Source: Tagaea sp965279565 (lineage in GTDB: Bacteria; Pseudomonadota; Alphaproteobacteria; CACIAM-22H2). Taken from it: a stretch of 64,000 nt of DNA. This document shows, piece after piece, positions 18,174-26,441 of this stretch; position 1 is the first letter of the stretch; each line of letters starts with the position of its first letter. Below the pieces are notes generated by a model. It ran no database searches and had not been told where the DNA came from. It saw only the letters and a program-made list of their open reading frames with translations. Made by a program: the position numbers and the translations under genes. The stretch covers positions 1,488,001 through 1,552,000 of the forward strand of contig OZ257249.1 in assembly GCA_965279565.1 (NCBI GenBank). Reading direction: 5' to 3'.

Positions 18174-18249
18174 TCCTTCCGCGCTTGGAGGGATTCCAGA
18201 AACCGGTCCAGTCCTTTCAATCGAAGGGGACATACCCTATATTCGGGGC

Positions 18250-18666
18250 ATGACGAACGAACGTCCCTTCTCGCCCGCGATCGCGCGGCTCAAGGCCGTC
18301 GGTCTCCGGCCGACGCGCCAGCGCGTGCAGCTCCTGCGCGTGCTGCAGGAAGGCGGCCACCGCCATCTGACGGCCGAACAGCTGCGCGCCGAAGCGCATG
18401 CGGCGGGGCTCGATGTGTCGCTCGCCACGATCTACAACACGCTCAACCAGTTCACGCAGAGCGGCCTGCTGCGCGAAGTCGTCGTCGAGCCGGGCCGTTC
18501 GTATTTCGACACGAACACCGGCGACCACCATCATTTCTATTTCGAGGCCGAAGGCCGGCTGCAGGACATCCCGGTCGAGCAGGTCGCGCTGTCGGCCCTT
18601 CCGGCGGCCCCCGACGGCATGCGCGTGACGCGCGTCGATGTCGTCGTGCGCGTCGCGTCGGAATAA
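18250..18666 (+). CDS. irr: Iron response regulator Irr (Fur family)
   Basis: 138 residues. The Fur winged helix is LRPTRQRVQLLRVL, LTAEQLRAEA and SLATIYNTLNQFTQSGLL. The His-rich motif TGDHHHFYFE is diagnostic of Irr and forms a heme/metal site. The N-terminal Cys-Pro heme regulatory motif of Bradyrhizobium Irr is absent, as in the Rhizobium-type protein. Irr senses heme status and represses or activates iron genes. It lies directly upstream of the rubrerythrin operon, whose promoter region contains an Irr-box-like sequence. Confidence 0.93.
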   Translation: MTNERPFSPAIARLKAVGLRPTRQRVQLLRVLQEGGHRHLTAEQLRAEAHAAGLDVSLATIYNTLNQFTQSGLLREVVVEPGRSYFDTNTGDHHHFYFEAEGRLQDIPVEQVALSALPAAPDGMRVTRVDVVVRVASE

Positions 18667-18698
18667 AATTACCGTTTATCTGCAAACCGTTCTCAACT

Positions 18699-18718
18699 AG
18701 TTTTGAACTATTCTAGTG
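18699..18718. promoter_or_regulatory. Irr-box (ICE) like operator upstream of rubrerythrin
   Basis: The core TTTTGAA-CTA-TTCTAGT (18701-18717) matches the remembered Irr consensus TTTAGAA-N3-TTCTAAA at 11 of 14 arm positions. It lies just after irr and immediately upstream of the candidate rubrerythrin promoter. Irr binding is inferred, not shown. Confidence 0.5.
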
Positions 18719-18720
18719 TA

Positions 18721-18751
18721 TTGACCCTGCGCTTTTCAGGGTCCATATAAT
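18721..18751 (+). promoter_or_regulatory. Candidate rubrerythrin promoter with spacer dyad
   Basis: A -35 TTGACC (18721-18726) and -10 TATAAT (18746-18751) are separated by 19 bp. A perfect dyad GACCCTG-N7-CAGGGTC (18723-18743) fills the spacer. A long spacer with a central dyad is the geometry of MerR-family (CueR/SoxR) promoters. The same dyad could fold as a hairpin terminating irr transcription, so both readings remain open. Confidence 0.5.
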
Positions 18752-18835
18752 TTGCGATCCGGGCCCGAAGCCCGGGCCGGTCCGCACGCAACGATGCGGC
18801 AACCGATCGTCACCGATGGAACGAGGGAGCCTCCC

Positions 18836-19264
18836 ATGCCCAAGCTCAAGGGAACCAAGACCGAGAAGCATCTCAAGGACGCGTTCGCGGGCGAGAGCCA
18901 GGCCAACCGCCGCTACCTCTACTTCGCCCAGAAGGCGGACGTGGAAGGCTACAACGACGTCGCCGCGGTGTTCCGCTCGACGGCCGAAGGCGAGACCGGC
19001 CACGCGCACGGCCATCTCGAATTCCTCGAGGAGACGGGCGACCCGGCGACGGGCGAGCCGATCGGCACGACCGAGCTGAACCTCAAGGCGTCGATCGCCG
19101 GCGAGACGCACGAGTACACCGACATGTACCCGGGCATGGCGAAGGACGCGCGTTCGGAAGGCTTCGACGAGATCGCCGACTGGTTCGAGACGCTCGCCAA
19201 GGCCGAGAAGTCGCACGCCGGCAAGTTCTCGAAGACGCTCGAGACGCTCAAGGCTTCGGCCTAG
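18836..19264 (+). CDS. Rubrerythrin without rubredoxin domain
   Basis: 142 residues with a four-helix ferritin-like fold. The di-iron ligands are visible in FAGESQANRRYLYFA, EGETGHAHGH, AGETHEYT and AKAEKSHAGKF. The C-terminal rubredoxin FeS4 domain of classical rubrerythrins is missing, so electrons for H2O2 reduction must come from a separate donor. The next gene encodes an Fe-S protein that could be that donor. A strong hairpin at 19280-19309 separates the two. Control by Irr and perhaps a MerR-type factor is suggested by the upstream sites. Confidence 0.92.
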   Translation: MPKLKGTKTEKHLKDAFAGESQANRRYLYFAQKADVEGYNDVAAVFRSTAEGETGHAHGHLEFLEETGDPATGEPIGTTELNLKASIAGETHEYTDMYPGMAKDARSEGFDEIADWFETLAKAEKSHAGKFSKTLETLKASA

Positions 19265-19279
19265 GCTGACTGCCGTTCC

Positions 19280-19309
19280 GGCCCCTCGCGCGGATCCGCG
19301 CGGGGGGCC
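19280..19309 (+). terminator. Strong intercistronic hairpin after rubrerythrin
   Basis: The two arms, 19280-19291 and 19298-19309, can form a ~12-bp stem containing one T-G pair and centred on a GGATCC core. It is not followed by a good T-tract, so it is likely a partial terminator or mRNA-stabilising hairpin giving more rubrerythrin than downstream product. Confidence 0.55.
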
Positions 19310-19333
19310 GCTACGTTTCCAGCGGAGTGCGAC

Positions 19334-20680
19334 ATGCGCGAAGGCAGCCTCGAAGCCCCGACACGCCACAAAATCGACTGGCAGAATCCGGATTTCTGGG
19401 ACGAAGCGAAGCTCGATGCCGAGCTACGCCGCGTGTTCGACATCTGCCATGGCTGCCGGCGCTGCTTCAATCTTTGCGACTCGTTCCCCAAGCTGTTCGA
19501 CCTCGTCGACAACTCGCCCAACGAGGTGATGGAAGACGTGCCGTCCTCGGCGTTCAAGGACGTCGTCGACGCCTGCACGCTGTGCGACATGTGCTTCCTG
19601 ACGAAGTGCCCCTACGTGCCGCCGCACGAATTCAACCTGGATTTTCCGCACCTGATGCTGCGCTATCGCGCCATCGAGGCGAAGAAGGGCAAGGTCGCGT
19701 TCGCCGAGAAGGAACTGACCAAGACCGACCGCAACGGCAAGCTCGCCTCGTTCGTGCCGGGCATCGCCAACTGGGCGACCGACACGAAGAACGCGGCGAC
19801 GCGCGGCCTGCTCGGCAAGGTCGCCGGCGTGCATCCCGAGGCCGCCTTGCCGAAGTTCCACGGCGCCACCTTCGCCGTGCGCGCGAAGCGCGAGCCGATG
19901 GAGCTCAACGACAAGGCGCCGGCCTTCGGCAAGCGCAAGGCCGCGCTCTACGCGACCTGCTTCGTCAACTACAACAACCCGAACATCGGCATGGCGATGC
20001 GCGCCGTGCTCGCCAAGAACGGCGTCGACAGCAAGGTCGTGTATCCCAAATGCTGCGGCATGCCGCAGCTCGAGCACGGCGAGATCGAGAAGGTCGCCGC
20101 GAACGCGCGCGCGGTGGCCGCGGAGATGAGCCCGCTGATCGACGAGGGCTACGACATCGTGGCGCTGATCCCGTCCTGTGCGCTGATGCTGAAGTTCGAA
20201 TGGCCGCTGATCGTGCCGGACGATCCGCTTGTGGCGAAGCTGGCGAAAGCCACGTTCGACGCGTCGGAATACGTCGTCGACATCCACAAGAAGCACGGGC
20301 TTGCCCCCGGCCTGCAGGCGCTGGACGGCGGCGTGTCGATGCATTTCGCCTGCCACGCGCGCGCGCAGAACATGGGCCCGAAGGCGGCCGAGATGCTGCG
20401 CCTCGTGCCGAAGATCGACGTCGCGATCATCGAGCGCTGTTCGGGCCATGGCGGCTCGTGGGGCGTGATGAAGAACAATTTCGAGACGGCGCTGAAAGTC
20501 GGCAAGCCGGTCGCGCGCACGGCGGCCAAGAACGCCAAGACCTATCTCGCGTCCGAATGCCCGCTCGCGGGCGAGCATATCGTGCAGGGGATCGAGCGGC
20601 TGGGCGACGCCGACCTGCCGACGATCGACCATTCGATGCATCCCATCGAGCTGTTCGCCAAGGCCTACGGCCTGGCCTAG
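19334..20680 (+). CDS. Heterodisulfide reductase-related Fe-S oxidoreductase
   Basis: 448 residues. Two ferredoxin-type cluster motifs lie near the N-terminus: CHGCRRCFNLC (~38-48) and CTLCDMCFLTKCP (~81-93). The C-terminal half has two CCG-like regions (PKCCGMPQLEHG, HFACHARAQNMG, ERCSGHGGSWG), as in GlpC, HdrB and GlcF proteins. It probably passes electrons between a donor and a partner enzyme in the cytoplasm. Placement between rubrerythrin and DUF3501 genes suggests it supplies electrons for peroxide reduction, which is an inference. Confidence 0.85.
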   Translation: MREGSLEAPTRHKIDWQNPDFWDEAKLDAELRRVFDICHGCRRCFNLCDSFPKLFDLVDNSPNEVMEDVPSSAFKDVVDACTLCDMCFLTKCPYVPPHEFNLDFPHLMLRYRAIEAKKGKVAFAEKELTKTDRNGKLASFVPGIANWATDTKNAATRGLLGKVAGVHPEAALPKFHGATFAVRAKREPMELNDKAPAFGKRKAALYATCFVNYNNPNIGMAMRAVLAKNGVDSKVVYPKCCGMPQLEHGEIEKVAANARAVAAEMSPLIDEGYDIVALIPSCALMLKFEWPLIVPDDPLVAKLAKATFDASEYVVDIHKKHGLAPGLQALDGGVSMHFACHARAQNMGPKAAEMLRLVPKIDVAIIERCSGHGGSWGVMKNNFETALKVGKPVARTAAKNAKTYLASECPLAGEHIVQGIERLGDADLPTIDHSMHPIELFAKAYGLA

Positions 20681-20693
20681 GAGACCGACCGCA

Positions 20694-21290
20694 ATGACCG
20701 CCACGCTCAAGCGCCAGATCACCCGCGCCGACATCCTGCCGTTCGCCGACTATGCGCGCGAGCGCAAGACGCTGCGCGAAACCGTGGTCGCCGCCAAGAA
20801 GCGCCGGCGCGTCGAGGTCGGCCCCGTCGCGACGTTCTATTTCGAGAATTACCAGACGATGTGGCATCAGGTGCACGAGATGCTGTTCATCGAGAAGGGC
20901 GGCGAGGCGCAGATCGCCGACGAGCTCGCGGCCTTCAATCCGCTGATCCCGCAGGGCAGCGAGCTGGTCGCCACGATGATGCTGGAGATCCCCGATCCGG
21001 TCGTGCGCGCACGCACGCTTGGCAAGCTCGGCCATATCGAGCGGCACATCTTCTTCGAGATCGCGGGGGCGCGCGTGTCAGCCGTCGCCGAGACCGACGT
21101 CGAGCGCACGAAGGAGGACGGCAAGACCTCGTCCGTCCATTTCGTGCGCTTCCCGTTCTCGGCCGGCCAGATCGCCGAGTTCCGCCGGGAAGGGGCACGC
21201 ATCGTGCTCGGCCTCGACCATCCGGAATATGGCCACATGGCCGTGCTGCCCGAACCGGTGCGCGCCGCACTGGCCGGCGATTTCGCCTAG
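20694..21290 (+). CDS. DUF3501 family protein
   Basis: 198 residues matching the DUF3501 pattern: ITRADILPFADYARER, VGPVATFYFENYQTMWHQVHEML, LNPLIPQG-like region, and HPEYGHMAVLPE near the end. No catalytic motif is recognisable, but the conserved aromatic/His-rich centre (YQTMWHQVHE) suggests a ligand or metal site. It starts 14 bp after the Fe-S gene. I recall the trio rubrerythrin, HdrB-like protein and DUF3501 recurring in proteobacteria; its biochemical role is not established. It ends with a 4-bp tail-to-tail overlap with the next gene. Confidence 0.85.
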   Translation: MTATLKRQITRADILPFADYARERKTLRETVVAAKKRRRVEVGPVATFYFENYQTMWHQVHEMLFIEKGGEAQIADELAAFNPLIPQGSELVATMMLEIPDPVVRARTLGKLGHIERHIFFEIAGARVSAVAETDVERTKEDGKTSSVHFVRFPFSAGQIAEFRREGARIVLGLDHPEYGHMAVLPEPVRAALAGDFA

Positions 21291-21712
21291 GGCAGAGAAA
21301 TCTTCCCTTCCGCGTCGAGCGGCCAGAACGGGTTGTGGGCGATCTCCCACAGATGCCCGTCGGGATCGGCGAAATAGCCGGCATAGCCGCCCCAGAATGT
21401 CGGCTGCGCGGGCTTCACCTCGCGCGCACCGGCCGCGACGGCCGCGTTCATGACCGCGTCGACCTCCGCCTCGCTGCGGACATTCTGCGCCAGCGACGTG
21501 CCGCGATACTCGGGAAGCGGCGCATCCGCCATCTGCGCGTCGGCGGCCAGGGCCGCGCGCCCGAAGAGCGCCACGACCATGCCGCCGGCATCGAAGAAGG
21601 TCACGTCCGGCGTGCTCGATGCGTGCGCGCGCCAGCCGAGCTTCTCGTAGAAGGACCGCGCCGCGCCCATGTCGGCCACGCCGAGCGTGACCAGCGTGAC
21701 GCGGCAGTCCAT
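21287..21712 (-). CDS. VOC family (glyoxalase/bleomycin resistance-like) protein
   Basis: 141 residues with two beta-alpha-beta-beta-beta modules of the vicinal oxygen chelate superfamily. Typical patterns are VTLGVADMGAARSFYEKLGW at the start and FADPDGHLWEIAHNP near the end, where the Glu is a metal-ligand position. The substrate is unknown. It overlaps the stop of the upstream solute-binding protein gene by one base, so the two are probably co-transcribed. Confidence 0.85.
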   Translation of the reverse strand: MDCRVTLVTLGVADMGAARSFYEKLGWRAHASSTPDVTFFDAGGMVVALFGRAALAADAQMADAPLPEYRGTSLAQNVRSEAEVDAVMNAAVAAGAREVKPAQPTFWGGYAGYFADPDGHLWEIAHNPFWPLDAEGKISLP

Positions 21713-23286
21713 CACCGCGCCACGAGCCACTTGCCGACGATGAAGTTGTCGGCGCGGTGCGGCACGCTGACGCTGGCCTTCATCGCCCACGGGATCATCA
21801 GGTGATAGATCGGGATGTGGCCGACATCCTCGTTGTGCAGCTTGTGGGCCGCGCGCATGAAGCCGCGGCGCTTCTCGCCGTCCGCCTCGGCCTGCGCCTG
21901 CTCGATCAGCGCGTCGACGCGCGGGTTGGAGTACATGCCGCCGTTCCACGACGCGGCCCCCACCTTGTCGCGCGTCATGACGATGCCGCGCAGCGTGTAC
22001 ATCGCGTCGAAGGTCGGCACGCCCCACGACAGCGCGAACATCGACACGTCCGTGCGCACGAGACGCGGGAACACAACGCCGCCGGGCTGCAGGTTGACGT
22101 TCAGCCGGATGCCGATCTGCGAGAGCATGCCCGCGAGCGCCACGCAGACCTGCTCGTAGGAGCCGTTCGGGCAGTCGAGCGTGACGCCGAAGCCGTTGGG
22201 ATAGCCCGCCTCGGCCAGCAAGGCGCGCGCGCGCGGCAGGTCGAGGGGGAGGCGCGTATCGTTCTCCTTCGAATAGCCGTTGACGAACTCGGTCCACATC
22301 GAGCCGGTCGGGATGGCCTGGCCGCGCATCACGCGGGACTTCAGCGCCTCGACGTCGATCGCGTGCGCGATCGCGCGGCGCACGTGCACGTCCTTGAACG
22401 GGTTCTTGCCCTTGACGTCGGAATAGAGAAGCTCGTCGCGCGTCTGGTCGAAGCCGACCCACAGCGTGCGGTTCTCCTGCCCGTCGACGATCTTGACGCG
22501 GGGGTCGCGGCGCAGCCGCTCGAGATCCTGGGCCGGCACGAAGTTCGTGATGTCGATGTCGCCGGCGAGCAGGGCGGCGATGCGCGTGGCGTCGCTGGCG
22601 ATGGGCTGCAGGATCAGCTCGTCGACGTTGGTCTGGACCGACTTGTCCCAGTGGTCGCGAAAGCGCGTCATCACGGTGCGCTCGTCGGGCACGCGGCTGC
22701 GGAACACGAAGGGACCCGTCCCCATCGCGTTGCGCGCGGCGTAGGTCTCTTCCTTCGCGGCGTAGTTCTGCGGCTGGACGGACTTGTTCGCCTCGGCCCA
22801 CGCCTTGCTCATCATCACGACGCGCGTCAGCTTGTCGGGCAGGACCGGGTCGGGGACGCGCGTGACGATCTCGATCGCGTTGGCGCCGACCTTCACGGCA
22901 CCCGCGAAGCTGTCGACATAGATGCCGTACTGCGAGGTCGGCGAGACCGCGCGCAGCAGCGAGAAGATCGCGTCGTCGGCCGTGAAGGGCGAGCCGTCGT
23001 GGAACTTGACGCCCTGGCGCAGCTCGAAGCGCCAGCGCGTCGGCTCGACCTGCCGCCACGACGTGGCGAGCGAGGGGGCGAGCTTCATGTCCTTGTCGCG
23101 CGTCGTCAGGCACTCGTACATCTGCTCGAGCAGCGCGTTGGTCGTCAGCGCGTTGTTGGCGTGCGGATCCAGCGTGTTGGCGTCGGCGTTGAACGAGAAG
23201 CGCACGGTGCGCGTCTGGGCGTCGGCATGCGTGAAGGCGAAGACGAGCGGGACGGCGGCCACGGCGGCAAGCAGCGCATTGCGCAT
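21712..23286 (-). CDS. ABC transporter substrate-binding protein, SBP family 5
   Basis: 524 residues. The signal peptide is MRNALLAAVAAVPLVFAFTH followed by ADAQ. The SBP_bac_5 (DppA/OppA-like) signatures are LDPHANNALTTN, SWRQVEPTRWRFELRQGVKF and HDGSPFTADDAIFSL. It would bind a peptide or related solute in the periplasm. No permease or ATPase gene is adjacent, so it must work with a transporter encoded elsewhere. It is followed by the VOC gene with a 1-bp overlap. Confidence 0.92.
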   Translation of the reverse strand: MRNALLAAVAAVPLVFAFTHADAQTRTVRFSFNADANTLDPHANNALTTNALLEQMYECLTTRDKDMKLAPSLATSWRQVEPTRWRFELRQGVKFHDGSPFTADDAIFSLLRAVSPTSQYGIYVDSFAGAVKVGANAIEIVTRVPDPVLPDKLTRVVMMSKAWAEANKSVQPQNYAAKEETYAARNAMGTGPFVFRSRVPDERTVMTRFRDHWDKSVQTNVDELILQPIASDATRIAALLAGDIDITNFVPAQDLERLRRDPRVKIVDGQENRTLWVGFDQTRDELLYSDVKGKNPFKDVHVRRAIAHAIDVEALKSRVMRGQAIPTGSMWTEFVNGYSKENDTRLPLDLPRARALLAEAGYPNGFGVTLDCPNGSYEQVCVALAGMLSQIGIRLNVNLQPGGVVFPRLVRTDVSMFALSWGVPTFDAMYTLRGIVMTRDKVGAASWNGGMYSNPRVDALIEQAQAEADGEKRRGFMRAAHKLHNEDVGHIPIYHLMIPWAMKASVSVPHRADNFIVGKWLVAR

Positions 23287-23342
23287 GGATCTTCTCCGGT
23301 CAGGGTGGGGTGCCGGCGGAACCGTTCCGCCGGATTACGGAC

Positions 23343-23825
23343 TCACTTGATCGCCTCGTTGGGATAGACGCCCCAGATCTCGTCGCGCTGGAGCCAGCCG
23401 CGGAAGCCGCCGGTCTCGAGCCGGCACCACGAATCCCTGCATTCAAGAAGCGCGCCGATCACGCCGGGCTCGATTCGGGCGACGACCGGGGCCTCGGTCT
23501 CGGGCCGGCGGCGCAGGCTGCGCATGTCGCCGGTCACGATGGCGGCGCGCCGGCCGGCCAGCATGCTCTGGTGGACCCAGCCTTCGGTGCCGTCGCGGTC
23601 GCGGATGCGCCGCCAGTTCTCGAATTCCTGCAGGATCTCGACCGGCATCTGCCGGCGCACGAAGACCCATTCGACCGGATAGCGCACGCCGGGTCCGGCG
23701 CGCAGGTTGACCTCCTCCGAGCGCAACGTGACGAAGCGCGGGATCGGCAGGGCCTCGCGCTGGGTCTGGGCGAGGGCGGGAAGGGCGGCCGCGAGCGAAA
23801 GCAGGACGGCGAGTGCGCGAATCAT
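23343..23825 (-). CDS. Exported SH3-like domain protein
   Basis: 160 residues with signal peptide MIRALAVLLSLAAALPALAQ. Two bacterial SH3-like modules follow: residues ~30-85 (VNLRAGPGVRYPVEWVFVRR ... WRRIRDRDGTEGWVHQSML) and ~95-150 (RRRPETEAPVVARIEPGVIG ... GGFRGWLQRDEIWG). Such proteins are thought to bind cell-wall or periplasmic ligands. It is divergent from the amidohydrolase gene, sharing a 54-bp promoter gap. Confidence 0.85.
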   Translation of the reverse strand: MIRALAVLLSLAAALPALAQTQREALPIPRFVTLRSEEVNLRAGPGVRYPVEWVFVRRQMPVEILQEFENWRRIRDRDGTEGWVHQSMLAGRRAAIVTGDMRSLRRRPETEAPVVARIEPGVIGALLECRDSWCRLETGGFRGWLQRDEIWGVYPNEAIK

Positions 23826-23879
23826 GGGCAGCAGTATAGCCGCGCGCTATATTGCCGGGGAAGCGGGCAGGAGGGGCAC

Positions 23880-24707
23880 ATGCGGTTCGGACTGGCGGCA
23901 ATTGTGGCGGTTCTGGCGGCTTTCGTGCAGCCGGCCGATGCGGCCGACGAATTGCCCGTCTTCGACACGCATCTTCATTACAGCCACGACGCCTGGGACC
24001 CGGTCCCGCCCGAACGCGCCGTCGCGATCCTGCGCGCCGCCGGCCTGCGCCGGGCGATGGTGTCCAGCTCGGACGACGAGGGCACGCAGAAGCTCCACGC
24101 ACTGGCCCCCGACCTCGTCATCCCGGTCCTGCGGCCCTACCGCAAGCGCGGCGACCTCTCGACCTGGGCGCGCGACGAGACGGTGCTCGTCTATCTCGCC
24201 GAGCGGCTGGCGAAGTACCGCTACGCGGCGATCGGCGAGTTCCACGTCTACGGGGCGGACGCCGACCTGCCGGTCGTGCGCGCCACGGTCGCGATGGCGC
24301 ACGCGCGCGGCATGTTCCTGCACCTGCACGGCGACGCCGACGCGGTGACGCGCGTGTTCGCGCAGAACCCGCAGGCGCGCATCCTGTGGGCCCATTCGGG
24401 CTTCGATCGGCCCGAGAACGTGCGCGCCATGCTCGAGCGCCATCCGCAGCTTTTCGCCGATCTCGCCTTCCGCACCGACCAGGCGCGCGACGGCAAGGTC
24501 GATCCGGCGTGGCGCGAGGTGTTCCTGGCACACCCCGGCCGCTTCACGCTGGGCACGGACACCTTCACGCCCGAACGCTGGCACTTCGTCGTCGAGCACG
24601 CGGCGTTCTCGCGCCGCTGGCTTTCCGACCTGCCGCGCGACGTGGCCGAGAAGATCGCGTGGCGCAACGGCGAGACGCTGTTCGGCAATGCGCTGCGCGC
24701 GGACTAG
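23880..24707 (+). CDS. Exported amidohydrolase-family protein
   Basis: 275 residues. The signal peptide MRFGLAAIVAVLAAFVQPAD ends near ADAAD. The metal-dependent hydrolase motifs are FDTHLHYSH (HxH), FLHLHGDAD, WAHSGFDRPENV and LGTDTF, consistent with the amidohydrolase_2 family. A periplasmic location is implied by the signal. The substrate is unknown. The downstream gene overlaps by 20 bp and the third gene is a di-heme peroxidase, forming a compact three-gene operon of exported proteins. Confidence 0.85.
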   Translation: MRFGLAAIVAVLAAFVQPADAADELPVFDTHLHYSHDAWDPVPPERAVAILRAAGLRRAMVSSSDDEGTQKLHALAPDLVIPVLRPYRKRGDLSTWARDETVLVYLAERLAKYRYAAIGEFHVYGADADLPVVRATVAMAHARGMFLHLHGDADAVTRVFAQNPQARILWAHSGFDRPENVRAMLERHPQLFADLAFRTDQARDGKVDPAWREVFLAHPGRFTLGTDTFTPERWHFVVEHAAFSRRWLSDLPRDVAEKIAWRNGETLFGNALRAD

Positions 24708-25080
24708 CCTCGCCCTTCTCCTGTCGCTTGCCGCCATGCCGTCGATGGCGTGCGAACCGCCGGCAGTCGGCGGGGCGACGCGCGTGGAAGGACGGCGGCA
24801 CGTGGCGCTGATCCGCAGCGTGCCGGCGATCCCGCCGCTCAACGCGCCTTTCGTGCTCGAAGTGGCGCTGTGCGCGCGCGACGGGTCGGCTGCGAAAGCG
24901 CCGCGGATCGACGCATGGATGCCCGCCCACCGGCACGGCATGAACTACCGGCCGAGCGTGGCGGCGCTTGCCGACGGGCGTTTCCGCGCCGACGGTCTGC
25001 TCTTCCACATGCCCGGGCGCTGGGAATACATTGTCGAGATCGGCGGCGAGCGTCTGACGGCCCCGGTCGAACTCGACTGA
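24688..25080 (+). CDS. Exported YtkA/FixH-like small protein
   Basis: 130 residues with signal peptide ending in PSMACEP. The mature part is a single immunoglobulin-like domain with FVLEVALCARDG, the His/Met-rich segment WMPAHRHGMNYRP and FHMPGRWEYIVEIGG, which matches the YtkA/FixH-like consensus. The His/Met segment could bind copper, by analogy only. The start codon lies inside the amidohydrolase gene (20-bp overlap) and the stop overlaps the ATG of the peroxidase gene by one base, so all three are likely translationally coupled. Confidence 0.75.
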   Translation: MRCARTSLALLLSLAAMPSMACEPPAVGGATRVEGRRHVALIRSVPAIPPLNAPFVLEVALCARDGSAAKAPRIDAWMPAHRHGMNYRPSVAALADGRFRADGLLFHMPGRWEYIVEIGGERLTAPVELD

Positions 25081-26237
25081 TGCGCGCGTTCGCACTTGTG
25101 CTTGCGCTGCTGTTCGCCCCGGCGGCGGCGGCCGAGGATTTCACGCCGGCCGAGATCGCCCGCCTCGCGCGCCACGGGCCTTGGCCGCCGCCGCACGCGA
25201 ACGACGCCAGCAACCGCGTGTCGGGCAATCCGCTGGCAGCACGCCTCGGCGCGTCGCTCTTCTTCGAGCCCCGTCTGTCGGGCGACGGCACGCTCTCTTG
25301 CGCAAGCTGCCACGATCCGGCGAAGGCGTGGACGGACGCCCGCGCGGTCAGCGTCGGGCGCGGCCCGCTCGAGCGCAACGCGCCGTCGCTGCTTGGTCTG
25401 CGGGGACGGCGCTGGTTCGGCTGGGACGGTGCGGCGGACAGCCTGTGGGCGGCAAGCCTGCGCCCGATCCTCGCACCGCGCGAACTCGCCGGCAGTATTG
25501 CCGGGACCGCTTCGCTGCTGCGCGACGATCCGGCACTGGCGCGCTGCTACACGGCGGCGTTCGCGCGCACACCGGCGGGCATCGACGATGCCACGCTCGC
25601 GGTCGATGCGGCCAAGGCGCTCGCTTCCTTCCAGGAAACGCTCGCGGGCGGGCGGGCACCCTTCGACGATTTCCGCGACGCACTCGTGCGCGGCGATCTG
25701 GCGGCTGCGGCATCGCACCTGCCGGCCGCGGCGCGACGCGGTGCGCGCCTGTTCGTCGGGCGCGCCAACTGCGCGCTGTGCCATCTGGGGCCCGCCTTCA
25801 CGAACGGCGAGTTCCACGATATCGGCGTGCCGTTCTTTACGCCGTCGGGTGCGGACATGGGCCGCTTTGGCGGCATCCGCGATCTGCGCGCGAGTCCGTT
25901 CAATCTTCTCGGCGCGTTCAACGACGATCCGGCGAAAACATCCGCGACCGCGACGCGCCATGTCGATCCGCAGCACCGCAACTTCGGCGAGTTCCGTGTG
26001 CCGGGCCTGCGCGACGTCGCGCGCACCGCGCCCTACATGCACAACGGCAGTCTCGCCACGCTTGGCGATGTCGTGCGCCACTATTCGCGCTTCGACCCCG
26101 ACCGGCTGCATGCCGACGGGGAGGCGATCCTGAAGCCGCTGGCCCTGTCCGACGCCGAGATCGAAGAAATAATTTCGTTCCTGGAAAGCCTTACGGGCCG
26201 GGAAAGCACGAATCCCGTGCCGGATTGCGGCAAATAA
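25080..26237 (+). CDS. Di-heme cytochrome c peroxidase (MauG/CcpA family)
   Basis: 385 residues with signal peptide MRAFALVLALLFAPAAAAED. Two c-type heme sites, CASCHDP (~77-83) and CALCHLG (~240), are present. LGASLFFEPRLSGDGTLSC and FRVPGLRDVARTAPYMHNGS are typical of the di-heme peroxidase/MauG family. It should act in the periplasm, either reducing H2O2 or oxidatively modifying a partner protein. Its partner may be the preceding YtkA-like protein, which is an inference from coupling. Confidence 0.9.
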   Translation: MRAFALVLALLFAPAAAAEDFTPAEIARLARHGPWPPPHANDASNRVSGNPLAARLGASLFFEPRLSGDGTLSCASCHDPAKAWTDARAVSVGRGPLERNAPSLLGLRGRRWFGWDGAADSLWAASLRPILAPRELAGSIAGTASLLRDDPALARCYTAAFARTPAGIDDATLAVDAAKALASFQETLAGGRAPFDDFRDALVRGDLAAAASHLPAAARRGARLFVGRANCALCHLGPAFTNGEFHDIGVPFFTPSGADMGRFGGIRDLRASPFNLLGAFNDDPAKTSATATRHVDPQHRNFGEFRVPGLRDVARTAPYMHNGSLATLGDVVRHYSRFDPDRLHADGEAILKPLALSDAEIEEIISFLESLTGRESTNPVPDCGK

Positions 26238-26441
26238 CCGGCCTATTTCAATTAGATAATCTACTATAAAGATTGCGACGGGTATTTTCCAAAAAAATCC
26301 CTCAAATTTTAAAAATCTACTTGCAACACAAAAACTCTTCGATTATGGTCCTTCCTACAGACGGTACCCCTTCAGAGAAGGACCCGAATGTGGCTTCGGC
26401 AGAATGCCGGGGTGGAACCCTAGAATAGGATGGATCATCCA
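26238..26441 (+). promoter_or_regulatory. AT-rich promoter and structured leader of the flagellin gene
   Basis: The first ~100 bp are markedly AT-rich (26240-26345). The downstream part can fold into hairpins: GGTCCTTC/GAAGGACC (26347-26354 with 26377-26384), CGGCA-GAA-TGCCG (26397-26409), and TGGAT-C-ATCCA (26431-26441) immediately before the ATG. No convincing sigma-28 or sigma-54 promoter was found. The leader resembles, in principle, flagellin leaders controlled by FlbT in Caulobacter. Confidence 0.55.

Noticed and set aside
26238..26345. Sigma-54 or sigma-28 flagellin promoter
   Set aside because: No GG-N10-GC pair and no TAAA-N15-GCCGATAA match could be found.
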